Source: Colwellia psychrerythraea 34H
Lineage (GTDB): Bacteria > Pseudomonadota > Gammaproteobacteria > Enterobacterales > Alteromonadaceae
Length of the DNA: 64,000 nucleotides
Assembly (NCBI RefSeq): GCF_000012325.1
Contig: NC_003910.7
Location: 3,348,001 to 3,412,000, forward strand
Reading direction: 5' to 3'
Each line of letters begins with the position of its first letter. The first letter of the stretch is position 1. A program made the position numbers and the translations under genes. Positions 18,321-27,926 of the stretch are shown piece after piece. The notes below the pieces were generated by a model. The model was given only the letters and a program-made list of their open reading frames with translations. It had not been told where the DNA came from and searched no databases.

Positions 18321-19151
18321 CTAAATTGGAAAGCTAAACAGTAAACGAAAAGCACTAAAATTTTTACTATAACGATAACTTAATCCTAACCGTTCAATTC
18401 CTGCCCATGAATAACCAATCGTTTTAGCAAATTTCAAGGTAAAACCAAACTCTACACTGTTAGTTAACGTGACGTTATCTTCTTCGTCAAAGCTTCGAGT
18501 TCGTGGTGTTAAAAAATCAACTTCACTAAAATACCAAAAGGCGGTGGCAAAAAATCTCGGCTGAAATGGGTAACCAAATACTTGATATTGTAAGGGTAAC
18601 CCCATATCTATGCCAAGCTGAATAGCAGCATAGGAGTCTTTAGCATCATAACCGTTACCATCATAACGAGCGTAATATAATCTATTCGCCCAAATTGCGT
18701 CATAGTTTTTTATATCGAAATGATAAAGCGCAGAAACGCCCGAAGAGTGAATGCTAACGCCTTTGTTCGTTGTTAAGTTTCGGCCATAACCTAGATCAAT
18801 ATAACTCTCAATAAACCAATCTTTACTGTATTGATAGTTAAACGCAATGCCCGGCGTAAAAGTTACTGTGCCAACGCTATCAGGTAAATCAAGGTTTGGT
18901 AAATCACCTAGTTCAAAGTCAAAAAAACCCACTGAAACAGGCAAGCGTAAGCCATAAGTTGTTTTTCCCTCATGCCCTAGTTCATAGGAAAACGGCATGC
19001 TGATCAAACTAGCATTTTGACCTGTGGTTTGATAGATACCACTACCTAAGTAATTAGCGTAAGCATAATGTACTGGTTCAATATCTTCAGCTTCTACAGA
19101 CATGACTATAAAACTAAATAGCATTAAAACAATGACCATTATTGGCTTCAT
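18321..19151 (-). CDS. Putative outer membrane beta-barrel protein
   Basis: 276 residues with a clear signal peptide (IMVIVLMLFSFIVMSVEA, cut before EDIEP). The mature part alternates polar and aromatic residues in short strands (GKTTYGLRLPVSVGFFDFELG, YQYSKDWFIESYIDLGYGR, FGFTLKFAKTIGYSWAGIERLGLSYRYSK), as in small outer membrane barrels, and ends in FRLLFSFPI. I do not recognise a named family. It lies about 80 bp downstream of the lytic transglycosylase gene on the same strand, so it may be co-transcribed. Confidence 0.6.
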   Translation of the reverse strand: MKPIMVIVLMLFSFIVMSVEAEDIEPVHYAYANYLGSGIYQTTGQNASLISMPFSYELGHEGKTTYGLRLPVSVGFFDFELGDLPNLDLPDSVGTVTFTPGIAFNYQYSKDWFIESYIDLGYGRNLTTNKGVSIHSSGVSALYHFDIKNYDAIWANRLYYARYDGNGYDAKDSYAAIQLGIDMGLPLQYQVFGYPFQPRFFATAFWYFSEVDFLTPRTRSFDEEDNVTLTNSVEFGFTLKFAKTIGYSWAGIERLGLSYRYSKNFSAFRLLFSFPI

Positions 19152-19230
19152 AATTTATGCACTATTAATAATAAAGAAATGGTTATGCCCTCTTTTAAAA
19201 AATAGAATAATTAACCCATTAATCAGTCTA

Positions 19231-21375
19231 TTAATCAGTAATGCGAATATAACTTAAATAGCGCTGATGAATATCGCGTACGTAATTTACTGGCTCTCTC
19301 CCTCGAACATAACCAAAGCGTGCTTTGTTATAATATTGTCTACGCTGAAGTAATAACATGGCTTTTTCAACATTGTTAAACCATCGATCACTTCTTAGCC
19401 CTAACTGTCTTGCTAAACGTTGCGCATCTTTTACATGGCCATAACCCGCATTATAAGAGGCAAGAGAGAAAAATATTTGCTCTTGTACTGGCAAGTCCTT
19501 AGAGAATCGATCGCGGGTCCAATCTAAATATTGCACGCCAGATGCAATAGCTTGCTCAGGGTCTTTTAAATCCTTTACTCCCAGCTCTGCTGCTGTGCGC
19601 GGTAACATTTGCATTAAACCAAAGGCACCAGTGGAATTACTTGCCAGCGGGTCAAACCGACTTTCTTGATACATTTGCGAGACAATAAGTCGCCAATCAA
19701 AGTTATACTCTTGTACATGTAAGCGAACAATATCGTCATAGGGCGATAAAATTGAGCCGGACACCAAACGGTACTTGTTATGACTTTTTTGCAGTCTTTC
19801 ATTATAAAAATACTTATTTTTAACTACATTATAAAAAGTACCACGATAGTACTTTCTAACAAATTCATTTAAATAGGCTAATAATTGCGGGTTATTTTGT
19901 CTGACCAGATAAGAGTAAGGTACATCTTCTTTAAAGGTTAGCGGGGTAATGATTTGTGAGCGAAAACTGCTCTCAATGGCGATTAAGTTACTATCAGCGA
20001 TGGTTAAATCTATTTCTTTATCTGCGACCTGAGCGATTAATATTTCGGTGGCAATATCTTCATTTGCTAAAACAATATTGGCGCCAAAATCTGTCGCTAA
20101 CCTTTGAGCTGTAGCCCAAAAGCTACTGCTTTTTCTGATAGTTATGGTGCGACCTTTAAGATCCGTTGCTTCATTTATTTGTGCACTATCTTGATGAGCA
20201 ACCAGTTGCTCTTTTACCCGGTTATAACGAATACTTGTCGCTAACTTAGCTTTAGTTATTTGTTTTGTCCGTGCTTTAGTACGAGACAGTCCTGCGGCAA
20301 TAATATCTCCCTTCCCTTCAGCTAATAGCTCTAGCATTTCTTCGTAACTATCCGCCACAACAATAACCAATTTCACCTTATGGATATCAGCAAATTTTCG
20401 CATCAATTCATATTCAAAACCGAGTAACTCGCCGCGCCATAAAAAATAGGTTTCAGGACTATTACGTGTGATCACACGTAAAGGGAGTTTATCTTTTCTT
20501 AACTGTTTAAAATCGATAGTGCGCTCTGGCTCTATCATTTGCATAACATGATGAACCGATATGAATTCATTTAACTCATGTAAAAAAGTGTCATTATTTA
20601 AATTAACGGCCCAAGCAAGATTAATCGCTTTAGGTAAAGTGAAAACACTTTGAATATCATCGCGATATTGTTTTAATGTTTCTAAAGCAAAACCATCGAT
20701 GACAGTGTATTTAGTTAGACCAGCTACGACACTATCAGCCACTTCCTGAGAGCTGACATGATCTTCAATAATGTTAACTTGCCAGTGAGGATATTGCTTA
20801 CTAACACTATCAATATAAGCTGAGCCAATAGGAAGAGAGATATTATTGTCATCATCCTCATCAAAATCTTGTTTGCCCGATTTAGCGATGACCACTTCTT
20901 TGTCACGTAAAAGTGGATAGGTGAAACTATATTTATCAAGACGATTTGTGGTGATGGTTAGATGTCGCGGAATAATATCAACCTCAAACGCTGATAATTT
21001 CTTAAACATGTCAGCTAAGTTGCTCACCCTATGCCACTTAACTTTTAAACCTCGGCTATCCGCAAAGCTCTGTAATAAAGTAGTGTGATATGCCCCTGTG
21101 GAACCTGCTCGTGGTAGTGCAGATTCTAACTTCCAATCAAGCTTTACTGCGTTGATCTGCCCTGATGCTTTTATCTCAGACCAAGTTCTAGCGGTTGTTC
21201 TCTGTTTTACAATTTTTACTGCTTTTTGAGTTTTAGGCTTGAGATCGTTTTGTTTCCCATTTTGGCTAATGTCAGTTTTAGGATTTTCTTCTACTGTTGG
21301 CGCCTCTTGACAGCCAGTTAAGATAAATAGCGTAAAAAAACTTGCTAGAGTTATTGCAACTAACTGTTTATTCAT
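19231..21375 (-). CDS. MltF-like lytic transglycosylase lipoprotein with two solute-binding domains
   Basis: 714 residues, periplasmic and lipid-anchored (lipobox LTGC). The C-terminal SLT domain cleaves peptidoglycan: catalytic Glu in VSQMYQESRFDPLASNSTGAFGLMQMLP and a downstream SLASYNAGYGHVKDAQ. The familiar MltF (about 500 residues) has one solute-binding (SBP_bac_3) domain before SLT. Here two are seen, residues about 60-290 and about 300-530, the second clear from LPLRVITRNSPETYFLWRGELLGFEYELMRKFA and GKGDIIAAGLSRTKART. The extra domain makes it about 200 residues longer than MltF. glnS is upstream, separated by a terminator. Confidence 0.88.
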   Translation of the reverse strand: MNKQLVAITLASFFTLFILTGCQEAPTVEENPKTDISQNGKQNDLKPKTQKAVKIVKQRTTARTWSEIKASGQINAVKLDWKLESALPRAGSTGAYHTTLLQSFADSRGLKVKWHRVSNLADMFKKLSAFEVDIIPRHLTITTNRLDKYSFTYPLLRDKEVVIAKSGKQDFDEDDDNNISLPIGSAYIDSVSKQYPHWQVNIIEDHVSSQEVADSVVAGLTKYTVIDGFALETLKQYRDDIQSVFTLPKAINLAWAVNLNNDTFLHELNEFISVHHVMQMIEPERTIDFKQLRKDKLPLRVITRNSPETYFLWRGELLGFEYELMRKFADIHKVKLVIVVADSYEEMLELLAEGKGDIIAAGLSRTKARTKQITKAKLATSIRYNRVKEQLVAHQDSAQINEATDLKGRTITIRKSSSFWATAQRLATDFGANIVLANEDIATEILIAQVADKEIDLTIADSNLIAIESSFRSQIITPLTFKEDVPYSYLVRQNNPQLLAYLNEFVRKYYRGTFYNVVKNKYFYNERLQKSHNKYRLVSGSILSPYDDIVRLHVQEYNFDWRLIVSQMYQESRFDPLASNSTGAFGLMQMLPRTAAELGVKDLKDPEQAIASGVQYLDWTRDRFSKDLPVQEQIFFSLASYNAGYGHVKDAQRLARQLGLRSDRWFNNVEKAMLLLQRRQYYNKARFGYVRGREPVNYVRDIHQRYLSYIRITD

Positions 21376-21430
21376 TAAATATGCCCGAAAGAATTATGGA
21401 GAAGCTATCCCTAAGACTAACAGGTTTAAC

Positions 21431-21475
21431 AAAAAAAAAGCCAGTGGTAAGTTTAAATAACCTACCACTGACTTT
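21431..21475 (-). terminator. Rho-independent terminator of glnS
   Basis: On the minus strand the stem CAGTGGTA/TACCACTG, extended by flanking AAG/CTT, is followed by a run of nine T (21431-21439). It lies about 65 bp after the glnS stop and before the transglycosylase gene. Confidence 0.88.
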
Positions 21476-21540
21476 ATTAAGAAGAAGCTGAAAATAATGT
21501 TAAGGAATTAACGGCATCTTTTGCTATTTTTGTATTTAAC

Positions 21541-23211
21541 TTACTGACTGATTTTTGCCCAAGTATCACGCAGGCCAACCGTGCGATTAAAGACTAATGC
21601 ACCGGGCTCTTTAATGTCATTATCTAGGCAAAAGTAACCTTGACGCTCAAATTGATAAGCAAATTCAGGTTTCGCCTCTGCTAGTGACGGCTCAACTTTA
21701 GCACCCGTAATAGTGACTAAAGACTGAGGGTTAATAACAGAATTAAAATCGTCTGCTGCTGCAGGGTTAGGCACGGTAAATAATCGGTCATATAAACGTA
21801 CTATCGCATCAAGTGATTTATTGGCATCAACCCAATGAATTACACCTTTAGGTTTAGTCCCATCGGTTGGATTTTTACCTAGCGTATCTTCATTGTAAGT
21901 ACAATAAACAGTGGTAACGTTACCTTGTTCATCTTTATCGCAGCGTGTTGCCGTTACCACATAAGCACCACGTAAACGTACTGCTTTGTCGATGACCAAA
22001 CGTTTATATTTTTTGTTGGCTTCTTCTCTAAAATCTTCAGCTTCAATGTAAAGCTCTTTAGAAAATGGCACGATACGTGTCCCTTGCTCGTCATCACTTG
22101 GGTGATTTTTAACAATAAGATCTTCATTCTTATCTTCAGGGTAATTTTCAATCACTAATTTAATAGGATCTAAAACAGCCATGGCACGCGGGGCATTATC
22201 ATTTAAATCTTCACGAATACATGCTTCTAAAACACTCATTTCAATAGTGTTTTCCATTTTAGTTACACCAATTCGCTTAGCAAACTCTCGCATTGACGCG
22301 GGAGTATAACCACGACGACGAAATGCTGCAATTGTTGGCATGCGCGGGTCGTCCCAGCTATCAACTAATTTTTCTTCTACTAACGTATTTAACTTACGCT
22401 TACTCATCAGTGTGTATTCAAGGTTTAAGCGAGAAAACTCATACTGATGTGGCGTGCTTGGTACTGAAACCTGTTCAATGACCCAATCGTATAAACGTCG
22501 GTTATCTTGAAACTCTAACGTACAAATAGAATGGGTGATCCCTTCTAATGCATCAGATAAACAATGGGTAAAATCATACATTGGATAAATGCACCACTTA
22601 TCACCTGTTTGATGATGATGGGCAAAACGTACACGATAAATAATAGGGTCGCGCAAGCACATAAAGCTCGAAGTCATATCAATTTTAGCGCGCAAGGCAC
22701 AAATGCCTTCTTCAAATTCGCCATTTTTCATCTTGGCAAATAAGGCTAAATTTTCTTCAACTGAAGTATCACGATAAGGACTGTTTTTACCTGGTTTATT
22801 CAAAGTACCACGATACTCACGTGTTTCTTCTGCGTTTAAGAAACAAACATACGCTAAACCTTTTTCAATAAGTTCTACCGCAAAACCATGTAATTGGTCA
22901 AAGTAGTTAGAAGAATAGTGAATTTCCCCTGCCCACTCAAAACCTAACCACTTTACATCTTTTTGAATAGCATGAACGTAATCAATATCTTCTTTTTCAG
23001 GGTTGGTATCATCAAACCGTAAATTACATAAACCATTATAGTCTTGGGCTATGCCAAAATTTAAGCAAATAGCTTTTGCATGGCCAATATGTAAAAAGCC
23101 ATTTGGCTCTGGTGGGAAACGTGTTTGCACACCTGTGTGTTTACCACTATCTAGATCGGCATCAATGATATTACGAATAAAGTTTGTTGGGCGGTTTTCG
23201 GTATCCGACAT
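21541..23211 (-). CDS. glnS: Glutaminyl-tRNA synthetase
   Basis: Charges tRNA-Gln with glutamine. 556 residues, the normal size of proteobacterial GlnRS. Seen: [23 protein letters not shown] (HIGH motif), [24 protein letters not shown] and [11 protein letters not shown] (KMSKS loop), then the beta-barrel anticodon domains ([25 protein letters not shown] ... KGVIHWVDA). It starts at ATG 23211 in [20 protein letters not shown]. It is read alone and closed by the terminator at 21431-21475. Confidence 0.98.
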   Translation of the reverse strand: MSDTENRPTNFIRNIIDADLDSGKHTGVQTRFPPEPNGFLHIGHAKAICLNFGIAQDYNGLCNLRFDDTNPEKEDIDYVHAIQKDVKWLGFEWAGEIHYSSNYFDQLHGFAVELIEKGLAYVCFLNAEETREYRGTLNKPGKNSPYRDTSVEENLALFAKMKNGEFEEGICALRAKIDMTSSFMCLRDPIIYRVRFAHHHQTGDKWCIYPMYDFTHCLSDALEGITHSICTLEFQDNRRLYDWVIEQVSVPSTPHQYEFSRLNLEYTLMSKRKLNTLVEEKLVDSWDDPRMPTIAAFRRRGYTPASMREFAKRIGVTKMENTIEMSVLEACIREDLNDNAPRAMAVLDPIKLVIENYPEDKNEDLIVKNHPSDDEQGTRIVPFSKELYIEAEDFREEANKKYKRLVIDKAVRLRGAYVVTATRCDKDEQGNVTTVYCTYNEDTLGKNPTDGTKPKGVIHWVDANKSLDAIVRLYDRLFTVPNPAAADDFNSVINPQSLVTITGAKVEPSLAEAKPEFAYQFERQGYFCLDNDIKEPGALVFNRTVGLRDTWAKISQ

Positions 23212-23350
23212 GAAAATAAACCTCTGAAAATAACTTAATACAATCGATTCAACTTATGGAGTCGGTTAGTATAAAGCTTGGTATAAAGTACGTTTTACGC
23301 ACAAAGATACCGAACATTATAGCAAGTGTTTACGGGGGAGAATAGCGTTA

Positions 23351-23380
23351 GATAAGAGTATATTTCTTAATACTCTTATC
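23351..23380. repeat. Perfect 10-bp inverted repeat upstream of glnS
   Basis: GATAAGAGTA and TACTCTTATC flank a 10-nt loop between glnS and the REC-HD gene. No T-run follows on either strand. It may still end the minus-strand REC-HD transcript or act as an operator for glnS; the sequence does not decide. Confidence 0.45.
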
Positions 23381-23475
23381 GCATTATTGTGGTTATTCGG
23401 TTATCACGCTTATTGCGTATATTTCGTGTTCAAATGCTCTTACGAAAGAGCTTATCATCACTGCACCTTGGATTA

Positions 23476-24762
23476 TCAACGAGCATAAACAAGAAAGAAT
23501 TCTCCTTGGCTCTTTTCAATTTCAAGGAGTCTATCAATATGATGCTGCTCTATAGTGGTTCCTTTCGTTAGCATTGGGTTTTTATCAGCGTTAACAATAT
23601 CTCTTGTTAACATCATGCCCTCTTGTAAATCACTACAATTGAGTAGGTAGTCTACTTTACCTTCACTTGAACTCGGACGTTCTTCTAGTATGGTTAAATA
23701 GTGATTAACTAAACTTGGGTCAAACATTGTCTTAGCTAATTCTTTAATACGATGCTTGGCTTCTACTGTCGGTGTTTTAACTTGTGACTGACGTCCATTA
23801 ACTAAATTATCATACATTGATACGATGGCAATAATTCTTGAGCCTAACGGGATCTCATCCGCTGTTAGGTGTTCTGGCGCAGTAGTGCCGTTATAGTTTG
23901 CAGGAATGTTTTTTATTATTTCGGCGACGAAGGAAAGTTCATCAACTCTATTGAGCAGCTCGTAGCTTTTTTGATAAAAAGCACTGTATAGATTCTTTTC
24001 CTGTTGCGTCAAAGTATCTATAGGTTTGTTAAGTAACGTTTGTTCTAAAGATAACTTTCCTGTTTCATACAGTAAGCCGGCGATATAAATCTGAAAAGTG
24101 GTGAGTTTATCGCAAGAATGCATTTCTGCAATTAACCTAGCATGGGCTGCAACGCGAAAATTGTGCCGAGATACATCTTGATTATGCAAACAAATGGTTT
24201 CAGCATATATATCAATAAAGGTCGAAAATGTCTTTTTAAGTCGACCGAAGCTATTCGCTTCTCGGGTAGAGATAAGTTGTAATTTTTGTTGGTTTTTATT
24301 GGTTTCTAATTCAAGGGAACTATTAATCAGTGAGAGCTCAGCATTTTTAGCCAAATTAACTTTTAATAAATGTTTGGTTTTTCTTTCATTAAGATACAGT
24401 TCATAAGCACTTTTGAGCTTAGTTACTAGTTCTTCATTATCCCATGGTTTTGAAAAGTAGTGGGATATTTTCCCTTCGTTAACGGCTATCACAGTTGAAT
24501 TAATATCGGCATGCCCTGTTAACAAAAATCGTTTACAGTGGGAATTAATTTCAATGATTTTCCCTAAGAATGTAGCCCCGTCCATGATGGGCATTCTCAT
24601 ATCCGTAAGCACTAGCGGAATATTAGGATTATCTTGATAAAAGCCAATGGCTTCATTGGCGTCTGAAAATAAATACAATTGAAAATGTTTACGTAAAACA
24701 CGGTTTAACGCGTTTAGCACTTCCTTTTCATCATCAAGTATTAGTAATGAAGGTTTTTCCAT
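23476..24762 (-). CDS. Response regulator with degenerate HD-GYP-like output domain
   Basis: 428 residues. REC domain at residues 1-125 with phospho-acceptor D54 (LTDMRMPIMDG) and the conserved Lys in HYFSKPWDNEEL. A coiled linker follows (about 125-190). The HD-superfamily output domain (about 195-350) has lost its catalytic signatures: the HD doublet reads YE in AGLLYETGKLSL, and the HHE...GYP segment reads IPANYNGTTAPEHL. Hydrolysis of cyclic di-GMP is therefore unlikely; it may act as a binding or scaffold protein. AAGGAAC lies upstream of the ATG. Its REC domain resembles that of the sigma-54 regulator at 27927 (LTGH, KPWDN). Confidence 0.83.
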   Translation of the reverse strand: MEKPSLLILDDEKEVLNALNRVLRKHFQLYLFSDANEAIGFYQDNPNIPLVLTDMRMPIMDGATFLGKIIEINSHCKRFLLTGHADINSTVIAVNEGKISHYFSKPWDNEELVTKLKSAYELYLNERKTKHLLKVNLAKNAELSLINSSLELETNKNQQKLQLISTREANSFGRLKKTFSTFIDIYAETICLHNQDVSRHNFRVAAHARLIAEMHSCDKLTTFQIYIAGLLYETGKLSLEQTLLNKPIDTLTQQEKNLYSAFYQKSYELLNRVDELSFVAEIIKNIPANYNGTTAPEHLTADEIPLGSRIIAIVSMYDNLVNGRQSQVKTPTVEAKHRIKELAKTMFDPSLVNHYLTILEERPSSSEGKVDYLLNCSDLQEGMMLTRDIVNADKNPMLTKGTTIEQHHIDRLLEIEKSQGEFFLVYAR

Positions 24763-24957
24763 TTATTGTTCCTTGGTTACCGACCATCAATTAAGTTATC
24801 ACATAAAATTAATTGCACAATTAATTTGGCTAATTATAGCTGAGTATTAACGTATATATAACTGTTATCATTAAAATTCAAGGACCTCTGTGGGGAGTAT
24901 AGTAATTGTTGGTAAAACAAATAATTTATAAATATTCCCTTATTTAACTATAGAGTG

Positions 24958-25380
24958 TTAAAAATAGCCTTTGAATTTATCCCAAATACCAAGAGATTCA
25001 TTTGGAAATAAATCAATACCTAACCATGATTTTAGTAAGTAAATAAGCACCAAAGCACAACCAGTAACCGTTAAGCCAATTATAAATATAACAAATAAAA
25101 ACATAGTAAAAGCAATAAAACGTTCTATCGGTACAAGTCCCCTCCTATTAATACCAACAAGAAACACAAGATAAAAGCTCCAGGGTAAAAATGGCAGTGC
25201 TAACGTAGGCCTAAAATCTACATTGTGTTGGTGCCAGTCTTGAGTGCTAATGCTTGTTTGCAATGCTTTACGCTGTTCAGCAGTAAAGCTATCAGCAACA
25301 GACTTTTCCATACCGTTTAATAGTTGATTAACTGTTGAGGTTTTATCCAATTTTTTAATACGATTCATAATATCTCTCAA
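24958..25380 (-). CDS. Small two-TM inner membrane protein of unknown function
   Basis: 140 residues. The N-terminal half is soluble (DSFTAEQRKALQTSISTQDWHQHNVDFRPTLALPF). Two hydrophobic segments follow, around residues 60-80 (LPWSFYLVFLVG) and 90-115 (FIAFTMFLFVIFIIGLTVTGCALVLIYLL), with a short polar tail. I do not recognise the family; similar short proteins occur in other marine gammaproteobacteria. It lies about 80 bp downstream of the GT2 gene on the same strand and could be the last gene of that unit. Confidence 0.6.
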   Translation of the reverse strand: MRDIMNRIKKLDKTSTVNQLLNGMEKSVADSFTAEQRKALQTSISTQDWHQHNVDFRPTLALPFLPWSFYLVFLVGINRRGLVPIERFIAFTMFLFVIFIIGLTVTGCALVLIYLLKSWLGIDLFPNESLGIWDKFKGYF

Positions 25381-25460
25381 TGTAAAATTGGATTAGTTAA
25401 TGATATTATTTACAACATTTACTGATAAAAATCATAAAGATAGTCACTATTTAGTTCATA

Positions 25461-26474
25461 TTACTGCTTAACTGAGCTGTTACCAAAATTCAACATGGCA
25501 AATTTCTCTATACGACTGTATAGCTTACTTGGTAAAAACTTTAACCAAGCGCAACACAAAGTCATGAAAGTACGACTAGGCTCCTGCAGAATAATTCTAT
25601 AGTTACAGTATATTGCTTGATGAATAAGTTTAAATGCAGTGACCTTACTCTTTGATTGTATGGCTCTTCTTGCTAAATACCTTAACTGATAAGCTTTTGC
25701 CAAGCTGTAAAATTGTTTGAAGAAAGTTGAATGAGATGCTTGGTTTAACATGACAGCGTGTTGCCAACTTGCAAATTGTTTATCTACATCGGCAGACAGA
25801 CCTGAATCGTTAACACGGTAATAAGTTAACGGTGTGCTAACGCCTTCAAACTGCCATTTTGTGTTTAACGCTATACGTGTCCAAAGTTCAATATCTTCTG
25901 ATTGTCTTAAGCTTTCATCAAAATACATTTTTCGGTATTTATCTTTATTAATACCGAAACGGCCAATTTCTGACAATACTGCTCTTCTAATGACAGGTGA
26001 AGAACCATTGCCTACTGGGTTTCGACAAAAGATATGCTGTTTAGTGATATTCTTAAGTTTAGGGAATTGGCCAACACCTAAAAGAGCACCTTCCTCATCA
26101 ATGAATAATGAAGGGCAATAGCTAACACCTACTTTTGGATTCATACTTAAATGTTGTATGTGCTTAGCTAATTTATCAGTTGCCCAATAATCATCTGCAT
26201 CCAATAAAGCAATATATATTCCTCTGGCGGACTCTATACCTGTATTTCGAGCACCCGACAAACCTCGGTTAACTTGTCGTACAATCTTAATACGTGGATC
26301 AGTAAAGGTATTAACTATGTCCAAGGTATTATCAACACAGCCATCATCAACCAAAATAAGTTCAAAATGATGGTAACTCTGATTAAGGACACTATTAATA
26401 CTTTGCTCTATATATTTTTCTACGTTATACATTGGAATAACGACCGATACTACCGGAATTGATTTAGCTTCCAT
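25461..26474 (-). CDS. Family 2 glycosyltransferase
   Basis: 337 residues. GT-A fold enzyme using a nucleotide sugar: VSVVIPMYNVEKYIEQSINSVLNQSYHHFELILVDDGCVDNT, the acceptor-side motif RGLSGARNTGIESARGIYIALLDADDYW (DxD as DADD) and a later SEDIELWTRIA (ED motif). It is predicted to add a sugar to the growing lipid-linked repeat unit on the cytoplasmic face. It begins 13 bp after the flippase gene, so both belong to one minus-strand unit of the exopolysaccharide locus. Donor and acceptor cannot be predicted. Confidence 0.9.
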   Translation of the reverse strand: MEAKSIPVVSVVIPMYNVEKYIEQSINSVLNQSYHHFELILVDDGCVDNTLDIVNTFTDPRIKIVRQVNRGLSGARNTGIESARGIYIALLDADDYWATDKLAKHIQHLSMNPKVGVSYCPSLFIDEEGALLGVGQFPKLKNITKQHIFCRNPVGNGSSPVIRRAVLSEIGRFGINKDKYRKMYFDESLRQSEDIELWTRIALNTKWQFEGVSTPLTYYRVNDSGLSADVDKQFASWQHAVMLNQASHSTFFKQFYSLAKAYQLRYLARRAIQSKSKVTAFKLIHQAIYCNYRIILQEPSRTFMTLCCAWLKFLPSKLYSRIEKFAMLNFGNSSVKQ

Positions 26475-26487
26475 GTGTTTTCTCCTA

Positions 26488-27753
26488 TCAAATTACAGTA
26501 CGTAAATTGTTACTAAAGGGCTTTATTACATTAATTAAATAAATTGGAATTAAACAAAATAAACTACTAAAAAAGATCACCAAAGCGAACTCCATAGGCT
26601 CATTGGGAGTAAAGATAAAAAGCGTTGCTAGACTGATGAAAAGACAGACTAATCGAGTAAATGTTTCCCTGTGGTATTGCTCGGTTACACGCTGCATGCA
26701 ACAGACAATATCGATTATTAAATTAGGAAGTGCGACTAAACATAAGATGGTAATAATAGGTATCGCTGAAGACCACTTTTCATCAAATAGAATAGGGACA
26801 TAAATGGGTGCTAATAGCGCTTGAATAACAAACAGAAAACCAATGCCTAAAGAGATAACAAATACTTTTTTTTGTTGTTCTAATAACTGACCTTTTCGTT
26901 CTAATTTACACAAGTACGGGAATAAGGCTCCAATATAGACTTGGCTAATTGACTGACTTAAACCAACACCTGCGTTCTTCGCAAAGGTATAAAATCCAAA
27001 GAGTTCAGGTGTTAATAACCTACCGGCAATAAAGGTATCAGCATGAAGTCGAATACCACGTAGAAATTCAGTATTAAACAGTTTACCTGATGTTTGAAGC
27101 ATCTGATGAATGATAAAGGGTTTACAACCAATACCATATGATTTGACAGGTGAGAAAGAAAATAGCAATAACCAAAAGATCGAAAAAGCAACTTTACCCA
27201 AAGCTACTGATAAGATATCGGCCCCTAATAAAGCGGCAATTGCGATTGTACAGTTTTCAATAATGACACAAAGGCCATTTCTAATACTGAACCAACGCAT
27301 TTTATTTTCACGCTGCAATAAGAATATTTTAATGCTTACCCACGGATAAAGAAGGTAAATGATAGCCATCGTTTGCAATAAAACAGTAATATCATCATTA
27401 TCATAAAGTGATGAAAGGTAGTTTGCTGAGCTGAATTGACCTATCGCTATGGTTAAGCAAATACCCCACTGGATCACTATGCCATTTTTGGCAAAATTTT
27501 CTAATTGATGTGGCTTGCAGTTGATAATTTGGCTGCCCACCCCTGCACGTAACAACAATCCAAAAACATCATGAAATGCTAAGGCTAACATGGCAGTACC
27601 GTATGACATTGGTGATAATTGAGCAGCCAGTACAATAATGGTGAATATTCGGGAGATTTTTGCTACAAACTCTGCACTGAGTAACCAAATAGTATTTGAT
27701 AACAGCTCAATAACTGAATTTAATTGTATTCTAAAAAAATGAAGCAACCACAT
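26488..27753 (-). CDS. Wzx-type polysaccharide flippase
   Basis: 421 residues, highly hydrophobic, about 12 membrane segments, in the MOP/polysaccharide biosynthesis transporter superfamily. N-terminal LLSAEFVAKISRIFTIIVLAAQLSPMSYGTAMLALAFHDVFGLLLRAGVGSQII is typical of the Wzx/PST branch. It should move the undecaprenyl-linked repeat unit across the inner membrane. It is the only flippase in the locus, on the opposite strand to the priming, export and polymerase genes. AGGA precedes the ATG. I found no sigma-54 promoter upstream, unlike the plus-strand units. Confidence 0.85.
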   Translation of the reverse strand: MWLLHFFRIQLNSVIELLSNTIWLLSAEFVAKISRIFTIIVLAAQLSPMSYGTAMLALAFHDVFGLLLRAGVGSQIINCKPHQLENFAKNGIVIQWGICLTIAIGQFSSANYLSSLYDNDDITVLLQTMAIIYLLYPWVSIKIFLLQRENKMRWFSIRNGLCVIIENCTIAIAALLGADILSVALGKVAFSIFWLLLFSFSPVKSYGIGCKPFIIHQMLQTSGKLFNTEFLRGIRLHADTFIAGRLLTPELFGFYTFAKNAGVGLSQSISQVYIGALFPYLCKLERKGQLLEQQKKVFVISLGIGFLFVIQALLAPIYVPILFDEKWSSAIPIITILCLVALPNLIIDIVCCMQRVTEQYHRETFTRLVCLFISLATLFIFTPNEPMEFALVIFFSSLFCLIPIYLINVIKPFSNNLRTVI

Positions 27754-27926
27754 TAGAATATTCCTGAACCATTGTTAATTAACAAGGTAGTTTCAAGATT
27801 CATTCCACTATGTGATTTATTTAATTGATTGATTAATAATGGTTTTATTAAATATTAAATAGAACCACCATAATTATTTGCATGATGAAAATCATTATGG
27901 TGCTTATTTGCATATTAGGAATACAA

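Noticed and set aside
27754..27926. sigma-54 promoter for the flippase gene
   Set aside because: I found no GG-N10-GC pair on the minus strand; only a CACCATAAT/ATTATGGTG hairpin that could belong to the end of the regulator gene.
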